Source: Nitrospirillum pindoramense (GTDB taxonomy: Bacteria; Pseudomonadota; Alphaproteobacteria; Azospirillales; Azospirillaceae). Taken from it: a stretch of DNA of 64,000 nt. This document shows, piece by piece, positions 26,306 through 34,391 of the stretch. Both the position numbers and the translations under genes were made by a program. Under the pieces are notes generated by a model. It saw nothing but the letters and a program-made list of their open reading frames with translations, was not told the DNA's origin and made no database searches. The stretch spans positions 124,001-188,000 of the forward strand of contig NZ_VITR01000011.1 in the NCBI RefSeq assembly GCF_007827955.1, given 5' to 3'. Position 1 is the stretch's first letter. Every line of letters starts with the position of its first letter.

Positions 26306-27870
26306 TGCCCGATATCGATGTCGTTTCGCTGTCACGCCTGCAGTTCGGGCTGACGGCCATGTACCATTTCCTGTTCGTGCCGCTGACCCTGGGCCTGTCC
26401 CTGCTGCTGGCCATCATGGAAAGCGTCTATGTCATGACGGGCCGGACCATCTGGCGCGACATGACCAAGTTCTGGGGCCTGCTGTTCGGCATCAACTTCG
26501 CCATGGGGGTGGCCACCGGCATCACCATGGAATTCCAGTTCGGCACCAACTGGGCCTATTACTCCCATTATGTGGGGGACATCTTTGGCGCGCCGCTGGC
26601 CATCGAGGGCTTGATGGCCTTCTTCCTGGAGGCGACGTTCATCGGCCTGTTCTTCTTCGGCTGGAACAGGCTTTCCGCCGTGGGGCACCTGGTCGTCACC
26701 TGGCTGGTGGCTCTGGGCAGCAACTTCAGCGCGCTCTGGATCCTGATCGCCAACGGCTGGATGCAACATCCGGTGGGGGCCACCTTCAACACCGACACCA
26801 TGCGGATGGAGGTGGCGAACTTCGCCGATGTCATCTTCAACCCCGTCGCCCAGGACAAGTTCGTGCACACGGTCAGCGCCGGCTATGTCACCGGGGCCGT
26901 GTTCGTGCTGGCGGTCAGCGCGCTCTACCTCTTGCAGGGGCGGCACAAGGCTTTGGCCCGCCGCTCCATGACGGTCGCCGCCAGCTTCGGCCTGGCCGCA
27001 TCGCTGTCCGTGGTCGTGCTGGGTGACGAAAGCGGCTACACCGCCGGGCAGAACCAGCGCATGAAGCTGGCCGCCATCGAAGCCATGTGGGAGACGGAGC
27101 CGGCGCCTGCGTCCTTCACCGTCATCGGCTTCCCTGACCAGGAAGGGCAACGTACCAACTATGCCGTCCGCATCCCCTACGTCATGGGCCTGATCGCCAC
27201 CCGGTCGATCAGCGAGCCAGTCATGGGCATCAACCAGTTGGTGGAGGGGGCGGCAGACCGTATCCGCAGCGGCATGGTGGCGTACGAGGCGTTGCAGCGC
27301 CTGCGCCAGGATCGGGGTGACGCGGATGCCCGCGCCACCTTCGACGCCCACGTGCAGGACCTGGGATATGCCCTGCTGCTGAAGCGCTACACCCCCCTGG
27401 TGACCGATGCCACCGATGCCCAGGTGGCGGCGGCGGCCCGCGACACCGTTCCGAGGGTTGCGCCGCTGTTCTGGTCCTTCCGCGTCATGGTGGGGCTGGG
27501 CTTCTTCTTCATCGCCCTGTTCACCACCGCCTTCGTATTGTCGGCCCGCCGGCGGCTGGAGCATCCCCTGTTCCTCAAGGTCGCCGCCGCCGCCCTGCCG
27601 CTGCCGTGGGTGGCGGCGGAGCTGGGTTGGTACGTGGCGGAAGGCGGACGCCAGCCATGGACCATCGACGGCATCCTGCCGACCTTCCTGTCGGCGTCCA
27701 GCGTGCCCGCCTCCAATGTCTGGTTCAGCCTGGCCGGCTTCATCCTGTTCTACAGCGCGCTGGCGGTCATCGAACTGTACCTGATGGTCAAGGTCATCCG
27801 TCACGGGCCGCTGGCATCCGCACCGGCGCCGTCAGCGCCCCTTCACGCCGTCGTCACGGCCGGTGAATAA
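26302..27870 (+). CDS. cydA: Cytochrome bd ubiquinol oxidase subunit I
   Basis: 522 residues, nearly the length of E. coli CydA. Heme ligands are recognisable: the N-terminal His in MYHFLFVPLTLGLSLLLAI (heme b595), His in FVHTVSAGYVTGA (b558) and Met in FRVMVGLGFFFIALF (b558). The quinol-binding Q-loop is the long form, with GDESGYTAGQNQRMKLAAIE and the KRYTP segment near its end. It oxidises quinol and reduces oxygen with very high affinity. bd oxidases resist sulfide, which explains co-transcription with SQR, and they also protect nitrogenase in diazotrophs. The ATGATG start overlaps the cydP stop. Confidence 0.97.
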   Translation: MMPDIDVVSLSRLQFGLTAMYHFLFVPLTLGLSLLLAIMESVYVMTGRTIWRDMTKFWGLLFGINFAMGVATGITMEFQFGTNWAYYSHYVGDIFGAPLAIEGLMAFFLEATFIGLFFFGWNRLSAVGHLVVTWLVALGSNFSALWILIANGWMQHPVGATFNTDTMRMEVANFADVIFNPVAQDKFVHTVSAGYVTGAVFVLAVSALYLLQGRHKALARRSMTVAASFGLAASLSVVVLGDESGYTAGQNQRMKLAAIEAMWETEPAPASFTVIGFPDQEGQRTNYAVRIPYVMGLIATRSISEPVMGINQLVEGAADRIRSGMVAYEALQRLRQDRGDADARATFDAHVQDLGYALLLKRYTPLVTDATDAQVAAAARDTVPRVAPLFWSFRVMVGLGFFFIALFTTAFVLSARRRLEHPLFLKVAAAALPLPWVAAELGWYVAEGGRQPWTIDGILPTFLSASSVPASNVWFSLAGFILFYSALAVIELYLMVKVIRHGPLASAPAPSAPLHAVVTAGE

Positions 27871-27881
27871 GGAAACATGCC

Positions 27882-29021
27882 ATGTTGGACTATGAAACCT
27901 TGCGCCTGCTGTGGTGGGCCCTGCTGGGCGTCCTTCTGATCGGCTTCGCCATCATGGACGGCTTCGATTTGGGCGTCGCGGCCCTGCTGCCCATCCTCGG
28001 CCGGACCGACCTTGACCGCCGTGTCATGATCAATACCGTGGGCCCGGTGTGGGAAGGCAACCAGGTGTGGCTGATCCTGGGTGCTGGCGCCGTGTTCGCC
28101 GCTTGGCCGGCGCTCTACGCCACGGCCTTTTCCGGCTTTTACATCGCCATGTTCCTGGTGCTGTGCGCTCTGATCCTGCGGCCGGTGGGCTTCAAATTCC
28201 GGTCCAAGCTGGACGGGACCGCCTGGCGCCACGCCTGGGACACGGCGCTGGTGGTGGGCGGGGTGGTGCCGGCCGTGGTGTTCGGTGTCGCCTTCGGCAA
28301 TGTGCTGCAAGGCGTGCCCTTCCACTTCGACACCGATTTGCGCGTCACCTACACGGGTGGCTTCTTCGGCCTGCTCAACCCCTTCGCCCTGCTGTGTGGC
28401 TTCGTCAGCCTGGCCATGGTGGTCATGCATGGTGCGGTTTATCTGGCGGTGAAGACGGACGGGGAAATCGCGGCGCGGGCGCGGGGTGTCGTGCCCTGGG
28501 CCGTTATCCTGCTGCTGGCGTTGTTCAGCCTGGCGGGGGCCTGGATCGCGGCGGGCATCGACGGCTACGCCATCACCAGCGCCCTGGTGCCCGATGGGCC
28601 CTCCAACCCGCTCATGAAATCGGTGGCCCGCGCGCCCGGCGCCTGGCTGGAAAACTACCACCGCTTCCCCATCAGCGTCGCCGTGCCGGCCCTGGGCTAT
28701 GCCGGCGCCCTGGCGACCTGGGGCCTCGTCCGCGCTGGCCGTTCGGGCTTGGCCTTCATCACCTCTTCCCTGGCGGTGGCCGGGGTGGTGGGCACGGTGG
28801 GCGTCAGCGTCTTCCCCTTCCTGCTGCCCTCGTCCAGCAATCCCGCGTCCAGCCTGACGGTGTGGGATGCCTCGTCGTCGCCGGCGACGTTGCGGATCAT
28901 GCTGGTGGCGGCGCTGATCTTCATGCCGTTGATCCTGGCCTACACCGCCTGGGTTTTTCGCGTGCTGCGCGGCCCCGTCCGGGCCCGGGACATCACCACC
29001 GATGGCGGCGCGTTCTACTGA
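27882..29021 (+). CDS. cydB: Cytochrome bd ubiquinol oxidase subunit II
   Basis: 379 residues with nine hydrophobic segments. Diagnostic motifs are the N-terminal 'LLWWALLGVLLIGFAIMDGF' with DLGVAALLP, the WEGNQVWLILGAGAVFAAWP motif near residue 60, and the C-terminal SSSNPASSLTVWDASSS before the last helix pair. It forms the heterodimer with CydA. It starts 11 bp after the cydA stop and has AAGGAAAC upstream. It is followed by cydX. Confidence 0.97.
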   Translation: MLDYETLRLLWWALLGVLLIGFAIMDGFDLGVAALLPILGRTDLDRRVMINTVGPVWEGNQVWLILGAGAVFAAWPALYATAFSGFYIAMFLVLCALILRPVGFKFRSKLDGTAWRHAWDTALVVGGVVPAVVFGVAFGNVLQGVPFHFDTDLRVTYTGGFFGLLNPFALLCGFVSLAMVVMHGAVYLAVKTDGEIAARARGVVPWAVILLLALFSLAGAWIAAGIDGYAITSALVPDGPSNPLMKSVARAPGAWLENYHRFPISVAVPALGYAGALATWGLVRAGRSGLAFITSSLAVAGVVGTVGVSVFPFLLPSSSNPASSLTVWDASSSPATLRIMLVAALIFMPLILAYTAWVFRVLRGPVRARDITTDGGAFY

Positions 29022-29043
29022 TTGCTGAAGGAGGAGCGAAGCG

Positions 29044-29163
29044 ATGTGGTACTTTAGCTGGATTCTGGGCCTGGGCTTGGCGTGCGCCTTTTCCGTCCTG
29101 AACGCCATGTGGCTGGAACTGTCGGAGGCTGATGGCGCGGCGGCCTGCCGGCGGGCCGAGTAG
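29044..29163 (+). CDS. cydX: Cytochrome bd small subunit CydX
   Basis: 39 residues: MWYFSWILGLGLACAFSVLN, then AMWLE and a short tail to TAG at 29161-29163. This is the CydX/CbdX pattern, one transmembrane helix beginning MWYF.WILG and a conserved Glu after the helix. CydX stabilises the heme site of CydAB. GGAGGAGCG precedes the ATG and the gene lies 22 bp after cydB. Confidence 0.92.
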   Translation: MWYFSWILGLGLACAFSVLNAMWLELSEADGAAACRRAE

Positions 29164-29234
29164 GTTCGTGAGGTGCCACGGGGTGGCGCCGAACACCCCG
29201 TGGCAGGAAAGCGTGTCAGGAAAGGAAGAAGCCC

Positions 29235-29723
29235 TTGCGGAATTTTCGGAGTGCGGCGGCCCGGTTCGGCCTCATCCTGCTCTCGCTGGGCCTCCCGGCG
29301 ATCACGACGGGCTGTATGCAGGGGCAGGATAGGGGTGAGGCCACCGGCCCGTATTACACCTTCCAAAAGGTCGCCTATCAGAACGATGGCGGTTGGCCGG
29401 ACAACAAGGCCTATTTCCAGCGTCTGCTCCATCATATCGGCAATCACATCGCCGCCACGGATGGCAAGGTCGAGATCCGCGTGGTCAACTTCGCCGCTGG
29501 CGTGCAACTGTTCATAATGGCCCAGCAGGACCCGGATCTGGCCCGCCAGCTCGATCTGCTGCGCGGGAAGGGCGTTCGCTTCCTGATCTGCCGCAACACG
29601 CTGGAGGGGATGAAACTGTCACCGTCCGACCTTTACGGCGTGAAGGCGGAGGATGTCGTGCCCAGCGGCGTGGCCGAGGTCGCCCGCCTCCAGGGATTGG
29701 GCTTCGTTTATCTGCATCCCTAG
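29235..29723 (+). CDS. DsrE-family protein with N-terminal export signal
   Basis: 162 residues from a TTG start (AGGAAGAAG 3-9 nt upstream). The first 30 residues form a signal peptide or anchor that ends at ITTGCMQG, a weak lipobox, so it may be a lipoprotein. The remainder is a DsrE/F-like sulfur-carrier fold: VEIRVVNFAAGVQLFIM in the nucleotide-like loop position and VRFLICRNTLEGMKLSP with the cysteine often found in this family. The last gene of the SQR-cyd operon (71 bp after cydX), it could bind sulfane sulfur outside the cytoplasm. Its stop overlaps that of the convergent acylase gene. Confidence 0.75.
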   Translation: MRNFRSAAARFGLILLSLGLPAITTGCMQGQDRGEATGPYYTFQKVAYQNDGGWPDNKAYFQRLLHHIGNHIAATDGKVEIRVVNFAAGVQLFIMAQQDPDLARQLDLLRGKGVRFLICRNTLEGMKLSPSDLYGVKAEDVVPSGVAEVARLQGLGFVYLHP

Positions 29724-32044
29724 AAAGGTCGGTCTGGGCGACGCGTTGGGGCGGGCGGCGCGTCATCCGGCGACCGGGGCCGCAAATATGTCTTGTGCGG
29801 GAAGGCCGCGCGCGCCGTTTCCGGGCGTAGGGGCAGGGTCATATAGCCGCCCTGCCGCCAAAGGTCGATCTGGTCGGCATAATTGGCGCTGCCCAGCCAG
29901 CCATCCTGCCCGCCCAGCAGTACGAAGCGGTTGGCGTCCGCGTCCTTGAGTTCGGATATGTGCCGGGCGCAGGACCCGAAACTGACGCCATGGGGTTTGT
30001 CGCTGATCGCGTGCCCCGCCTTGTAGACGGAGTTGTTGCCCCCATCCGCCGGGAAGGGCGGCAGGCGGAAGCGCCGGCCCACCAGGGGCAGACGCCCAAA
30101 GGGATGCTGCAGCCGGAACTGATGGAAGCGTCCCCACGTCCCCAGCCGGGCCAGCGTGCGCGCCGCCCGTGTGAGGGACCGTTCCACCCCGCGACGCAGC
30201 GCCGCCGGGTCCGCCCGCTGGAAATCCTCCAGCAACAGGGACTGGGCATGCCAAATGATCTGGTAAGGCTTCACCAGGCGTGCCCTGCCCAATTCCCTGG
30301 CCACGCCCGCCAACACCAGTTCGAAGGCCAAGGCCCCCGGTTGCCGCTGGTCATAGCTGCCGTCCCATTGCCTCAGCGTATCCACCAGGGCGTGCACCGA
30401 CTGGCGCGCGGGGGCCCGGGGGGCGTGCGCCAGCAACAGGTCGCGGAGCGCGAGGGCGCCGGGTACGACCACGTCGCCCTGGACGCGTTGCAGATCCTGG
30501 GGGGACAGCAGCGTGCGCGCAGCCAGCAACTGTTGAATGCGGGTGACGCGGTCCGGGGGCGCGAAAAAGAAGCCGATGGGGAAGGCGCCCGCGTCCGGGG
30601 CGGCACCTTGTGCTGTGTCGGGGGCGTCGTTCGCGGAAACGATCACGCCGTCGGTGGGATCGACCCGTATCGGCAACTGCCGCCCATCCACGACGTCGTG
30701 CCAATGCTCGGCCGCGTCCGGCGGGATGATCAGATCCGTCGGCCGCTCAGCCCGCCGGCGGGGCAGATGGGCGGCCAGGAAGTGCCCCACCCGGCCGTCG
30801 CTCCCGGCATACACCATGTTCAGCCCCGACACGGCGAAGCCGGACAGCGCCGTGCGGAATCCGTCCCAGTCCCGGGCGCGGGCCACCGCCATCATCGCGC
30901 CGATCTCGTCGCTGGGCCGGTGCCCCATCCACCGCAATGCCGTGGCTTGGGAATTGGCCATCAACGGGCCGTCGGACACCACCGGGCCCAGCGGGCTTTC
31001 CCTGAGGCGCAACCGCCGCGGCCGACCACCCCGCACGCGGACCGTCACCGGGCGATCGCGGAATTCGGTGGGGGGCAGGCCGCTGACATCCACCAGATCG
31101 CTTCCCTGCGCGTGCAGGCTGGTTCCACCCCAGGCCATCCAGGGGTTGCGGCCCAGCGCGACGAAGGGCAGGCCCGGCATCATCAGGCCCACGGCGTTGT
31201 AGGACGGGGACTTGAACCCCGCCGCCAGCCAGGGGTTGGGCAGCCCCAGGGGCAGGTGGGGGTCGCTGGCGATCATGGCACCGCCGTTGCTGCTGCGGCC
31301 GGCGGCCACGGCCAGGGAATTGCTGCCGCTCCGGGTGGCGGCCGCCAAGGCCGTCTCCGCCATGGCGCGTTCCATCTGGCCGCTGGTGGCCCCCGCCAGC
31401 GACGGCGGGGCGCCGCCCGCCAACAGCCGCAGCCACAGTTGGCGCCAATCCCCCTGCGGCATCCGTGCCCTGACGGGCAGCAGGCGCACCCAGATCAGCC
31501 AACTGATATCGGCCGAGTTGAAGCGCATCAGGGTCAGCAGGTCTTCCAGTGTCCAGAGTTCGGGCTTGAGGCCCAGCACGGCGAATTCCGGAGGCAGGCT
31601 GGGGGTGTGAGAGAGATAATGGTTCAGTCCCGCCACGAACCCTTCTATCCAGCGCCGGTTGTCCGGGGCCAGGGCTGCGGCGATCTCGGGCACGGCGCGG
31701 CCGACGTCCAGCAGCCGCAGGGACCGATCGATTTCAATGCCCAGGGGGCCGATCATTTCCGCCACGCGCCCAAACGCGGCGCGGCGCATGATCTCGATCT
31801 GCCCCAGGCGCAGGTGGGCATGGACCAGGCCCAGCGCCACCGCCAAATCCTCGTCCGTCTCCGCCTCGATGAAGGGAACCTGGTATTTGTTCCAATGGAT
31901 CGTCACCGGGTGCGTGATCGGCAAACCGTGGGTGGGCAGGCTCGCCAGCCGTTCCTCCGTCGAGACGGCAGGCAGCCGCTGGAACAGCCCTTTGGCCAAC
32001 AGCGCGGCGGCGACACCGCCGCCCCACAGCAGATCGGCCACCAT
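29720..32044 (-). CDS. Penicillin acylase family (Ntn) hydrolase
   Basis: 774 residues from the ATG at 32044, which begins 2 nt after the LysR stop. The frame stays open to 32515, but that stretch is antisense-like and lies within the LysR gene. An N-terminal hydrophobic segment (DLLWGGGVAAALLAKGLF) serves as signal or anchor. The alpha chain includes VHAHLRLGQIEIMRRAAFGR. The autocatalytic site is the Ser at about 241 in RSGSNSLAVA, matching the Gly-Ser-Asn of the family, followed by ASDPHL in the beta chain. Family members hydrolyse amides: penicillins, acyl-homoserine lactones, or acylated peptide precursors such as those matured by PvdQ. Translational coupling to LysR and position beside a lipopeptide-like cluster allow the last role, unproven. 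Confidence 0.9.
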   Translation of the reverse strand: MVADLLWGGGVAAALLAKGLFQRLPAVSTEERLASLPTHGLPITHPVTIHWNKYQVPFIEAETDEDLAVALGLVHAHLRLGQIEIMRRAAFGRVAEMIGPLGIEIDRSLRLLDVGRAVPEIAAALAPDNRRWIEGFVAGLNHYLSHTPSLPPEFAVLGLKPELWTLEDLLTLMRFNSADISWLIWVRLLPVRARMPQGDWRQLWLRLLAGGAPPSLAGATSGQMERAMAETALAAATRSGSNSLAVAAGRSSNGGAMIASDPHLPLGLPNPWLAAGFKSPSYNAVGLMMPGLPFVALGRNPWMAWGGTSLHAQGSDLVDVSGLPPTEFRDRPVTVRVRGGRPRRLRLRESPLGPVVSDGPLMANSQATALRWMGHRPSDEIGAMMAVARARDWDGFRTALSGFAVSGLNMVYAGSDGRVGHFLAAHLPRRRAERPTDLIIPPDAAEHWHDVVDGRQLPIRVDPTDGVIVSANDAPDTAQGAAPDAGAFPIGFFFAPPDRVTRIQQLLAARTLLSPQDLQRVQGDVVVPGALALRDLLLAHAPRAPARQSVHALVDTLRQWDGSYDQRQPGALAFELVLAGVARELGRARLVKPYQIIWHAQSLLLEDFQRADPAALRRGVERSLTRAARTLARLGTWGRFHQFRLQHPFGRLPLVGRRFRLPPFPADGGNNSVYKAGHAISDKPHGVSFGSCARHISELKDADANRFVLLGGQDGWLGSANYADQIDLWRQGGYMTLPLRPETARAAFPHKTYLRPRSPDDAPPAPTRRPDRPF

Positions 32045-32046
32045 TT

Positions 32047-32985
32047 TCAGTCTTCCGGGTTGCATAGGGCATCCATGAAAACGGGGAGGGGCGCGGCGCG
32101 GCGCCGGGGTTCCGGCCACCACACCGGGGGCTCTATGTTGCCGGTGATGCACTCGGCCAAGGCGTCGGCCGGCTTCCCCCGGTTTTGTGCGCGCAACAGG
32201 CCGATCTCTATGTTCGGCAGACGGGGGAAGCCGTGCCCCTCCTCCAGGATGCGCAAGTCCTGCGGGGCGCTGAACTGCGCGACGACCGTGACCGCCAGGC
32301 CCGCCCGCACCGGTGTCAGCAGACCGGAAAAATTCGGGCTGCTGTAGGCCACGCGATGGGCCAGCCCGCTGCGGGCCAGGGCCTTCAAGGCATGGTCCCG
32401 GGTGGGGCAGCCGGGTTCGGGCAAAGCCAGGGGCAGGGGTGATGCCGTATGGTCGAAGGTGGGCGCCGCTATCCAGACCAGGGGTTCGTGTCGCAGAGTC
32501 TCGACATCCATCCAAGTGGCGCTTTTCTTGGATACCAGGGCCATGTCAAGATCACCTGACATAATCAGGTCGCGCAAAGTGGCGCTGGGTTCACACCGCA
32601 GCATGACCTCCACCCGGGGATGATTGCGGGCGAAATGCGTCAGGATCAGGGGCAATAGGGGGTCGGCATAGACCTCATCGATGCCCAGCCGCGCCGTTCC
32701 CGCGATCTCCCCCTCATTCAGCAGCGAGAACGCCTCATCCTGCAAATTGAGGATGCGGCGCGCATAGGCCAACAGGGTCTCCCCAGTCGGTGTCAGGCGT
32801 GCCCGACGTCCGTCCCGATCGAACAGCGGCTTGCCGGCGATCAATTCCAGCCGACGCATTTGCATGGATACCGCGGACTGGGTTCGATGCACCCGCGCCG
32901 CAGCCGCGGCGAAGCTGCCGCTATCCGCGATAGCGACCAGGGTTTGCAACAGATCGAGTTCGAGAGATTGGCGCATAATTAACAT
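32047..32985 (-). CDS. LysR-family transcriptional regulator
   Basis: 312 residues. N-terminal helix-turn-helix (ELDLLQTLVAIADSGSFAAA, then VHRTQSAVSMQMRRLE) and an effector domain from about residue 92. It resembles the LysR group with 'SLELDLLQTLVAIAD' N termini that regulate transport or catabolic genes. The start may be ATG 32985 or 32976; neither has a good ribosome-binding site, and the upstream DNA is AT-rich. Its stop is followed after 2 nt by the acylase ATG, so the two proteins are made from one transcript. This is unusual for LysR genes, which normally diverge from their targets. Confidence 0.9.
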   Translation of the reverse strand: MLIMRQSLELDLLQTLVAIADSGSFAAAAARVHRTQSAVSMQMRRLELIAGKPLFDRDGRRARLTPTGETLLAYARRILNLQDEAFSLLNEGEIAGTARLGIDEVYADPLLPLILTHFARNHPRVEVMLRCEPSATLRDLIMSGDLDMALVSKKSATWMDVETLRHEPLVWIAAPTFDHTASPLPLALPEPGCPTRDHALKALARSGLAHRVAYSSPNFSGLLTPVRAGLAVTVVAQFSAPQDLRILEEGHGFPRLPNIEIGLLRAQNRGKPADALAECITGNIEPPVWWPEPRRRAAPLPVFMDALCNPED

Positions 32986-33335
32986 ATCAACATAGCTTAT
33001 CTTTCATCTCAACCTTTTTCGCTTGTGCGATATAGAAAAAAATAAATACTCATAGCATGCACCACAGAAAAATAAAATTTTATGCGGTTTTGATGATGGT
33101 GTTGCCGGAGATTGACACCCTCATTGATTATATATTTCTGTCGAATTTGACCACATATCGCAGCGACATCAAAAATTTTACTTATAGGAGAATGCATAAA
33201 TTTTTATAATGCTCTATCCTTTAGTATAGTGACAGCCTTGTCTGAACGGCGGTGGGATGTGTCGAAAGGTCAATTGGCTTTCTTCATCCATGAAATCAGC
33301 GGTCCCGGAAGGATTAGACCGGGCAAGGGGGACAT
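32986..33335. other. AT-rich divergent intergenic region
   Basis: About 350 bp, markedly AT-rich from 33000 to 33230, separate the LysR gene (minus) and the biotinyl-domain gene (plus). It must contain both promoters, and TATATATTT-like stretches near 33128 and TATAGTG near 33224 could serve as -10 elements. No ORF here looks genuine. The base composition contrast with the surroundings marks a probable border of acquired DNA. Confidence 0.5.
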
Positions 33336-33821
33336 ATGGTTGAAAGCTATCGGGTTGCGGCGTCTCAGGAACTGACGGTCATCTCGACCATGGTGCGCCA
33401 AATGGTGGAGCTGATGCACCAGACGGAATTAGGGGAGATGGAGTGCAGTTGGCATAACCGCCGGCTGCGGATCAGTCGCGATGGGATAACGACCGACCTC
33501 GGGATCGCCCTTGCCACGCCGGCATCCTATGGCGCGGCTATTGAGCGGGCCGATGCGCCACCCGCTCTTCCGATAACCGTAACATGCCCCTTTGTCGGGG
33601 TGGCGCGCCTGCTCGGCCCCGCTGAGGAGGCCGGCCGTCATAATCTCACCGGCTCCCAGGTGGCCGGCACCCAGGTCCGGCGGGGACAGACGGTCATGGC
33701 GGTGGAAATGATGACCATCCGGCGCGCCATTCCCGCGCCGCGGGCCGGTCGGGTGGTACAATTCCTGGTGCAGGATGGGCAGCCCGTCGAATTCGACCAG
33801 CCGCTTTTCATGATCGAGTGA
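33336..33821 (+). CDS. Biotinyl/lipoyl-domain protein lacking the modified lysine
   Basis: 161 residues from ATG with AAGGGGGA upstream. The layout is that of acetyl-CoA carboxylase BCCP: an N-terminal helix (ELTVISTMVRQMVELMHQTE), a variable linker, then a C-terminal biotinyl-like domain beginning ITVTCPFVGVARL ('SP.VGT' equivalent) and ending 'GQPVEFDQPLFMIE'. At the modification hairpin, canonical EAMKMM is replaced by EMMTIR. Aligned from the downstream GRV, Thr127 takes the place of the biotinylated lysine. It therefore cannot be biotinylated as standard BCCP. It is followed by an acyl carrier protein gene, which suggests a role in acyl supply to the adjacent peptide synthetase, perhaps structural rather than catalytic. 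Confidence 0.8.
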   Translation: MVESYRVAASQELTVISTMVRQMVELMHQTELGEMECSWHNRRLRISRDGITTDLGIALATPASYGAAIERADAPPALPITVTCPFVGVARLLGPAEEAGRHNLTGSQVAGTQVRRGQTVMAVEMMTIRRAIPAPRAGRVVQFLVQDGQPVEFDQPLFMIE

Positions 33822-33830
33822 ATTTCAACG

Positions 33831-33866
33831 CCTTCACTTTGACCTTGGCCTTCACTTTGACCTTGG
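33831..33866. repeat. Two exact tandem copies of an 18-bp unit
   Basis: The unit CCTTCACTTTGACCTTGG occurs at 33831-33848 and again at 33849-33866 without mismatch, between the stop of the biotinyl-domain gene and the ribosome-binding site of the acyl carrier protein gene. The second copy ends 19 bp before the ACP start. Purpose unknown. Confidence 0.95.
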
Positions 33867-33885
33867 ATGATGAAAGGAGCTGAAA

Positions 33886-34119
33886 ATGGACGATATTCCT
33901 GCGCGTATCAGAAGAATTGTCGTGCGCCAACTGGGTGTTCCGGAGGACGCGCTCAGCAATGACATGAGTTTCGTGGACGATTTGGGCGCGGACAGCCTGG
34001 ATGCCATGGAAATGGTGTTGGCCTTCGAGGGGGAGTTCGGCTGTCCCATCTCGGACGAGGCGATCCGGAAAATGATCACCGTCCGTGATGCGGCGTCCTA
34101 CATCGCGGCGAACCAATGA
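33886..34119 (+). CDS. Acyl carrier protein
   Basis: 77 residues with the four-helix ACP pattern. The phosphopantetheine attachment site is Ser37 in DLGADSLDAMEMVLAFE, the usual 'GADSLD..E.V...E' motif. AAAGGAG lies 7 nt upstream of the ATG. It is not beside fab genes but beside a biotinyl-like protein and, convergently, a nonribosomal peptide synthetase operon. A dedicated role in delivering an acyl chain to the synthetase's condensation domain is likely, though a spare housekeeping ACP is possible. Confidence 0.93.
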   Translation: MDDIPARIRRIVVRQLGVPEDALSNDMSFVDDLGADSLDAMEMVLAFEGEFGCPISDEAIRKMITVRDAASYIAANQ

Positions 34120-34126
34120 GGGTGAA

Positions 34127-34156
34127 CCCGCCGCCACGGGTCGGCCGGGCGGCGGG
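34127..34156. terminator. Hairpin between convergent ACP and MbtH genes
   Basis: CCCGCCGCC (34127-34135) and GGCGGCGGG (34148-34156) form a 9-bp GC stem 8 bp after the ACP stop codon. It also lies just downstream of the minus-strand operon end (34191). No U tract is visible. Confidence 0.55.
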
Positions 34157-34190
34157 ATGATCGGTTCGTCTTGCGCGATGACGCGTTTCG

Positions 34191-34388
34191 TTAAGCGCTG
34201 GGGGTCGGCCTATCTTGGGTCAGGATGTTGGTCCAGACTTTGTCCACATAGGCCATGCAGTCGGCCTTGGGGCCGGAGAAGCCGATGGCACGCCATCCAT
34301 CCGGTATGGCGTGGTTCAGGGGCCACAGTGAATAACGTCCGCTCAGGTTGGCCAGAACCTGGCACGGGGCATCGTCTTCAAACGCCAT
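34191..34388 (-). CDS. MbtH-like protein
   Basis: 65 residues with the MbtH signature: SLWPLNHAIPDGWRAIGFSG, then ADCMAYVDKVWTN and a final DRPTP. MbtH proteins bind the adenylation domain of nonribosomal peptide synthetases and are needed for its folding or activity. It is the last gene of the minus-strand operon, 3 bp after the MFS gene, and most likely partners the synthetase encoded at 45731-50011. Confidence 0.93.
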   Translation of the reverse strand: MAFEDDAPCQVLANLSGRYSLWPLNHAIPDGWRAIGFSGPKADCMAYVDKVWTNILTQDRPTPSA

Positions 34389-34391
34389 GAT

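Noticed and set aside
32045-32515. N-terminal extension of the penicillin-acylase-family protein to 32515
   Set aside because: The added 157 residues are a low-complexity mirror of the LysR gene; the ATG at 32044 starts a plausible signal anchor.
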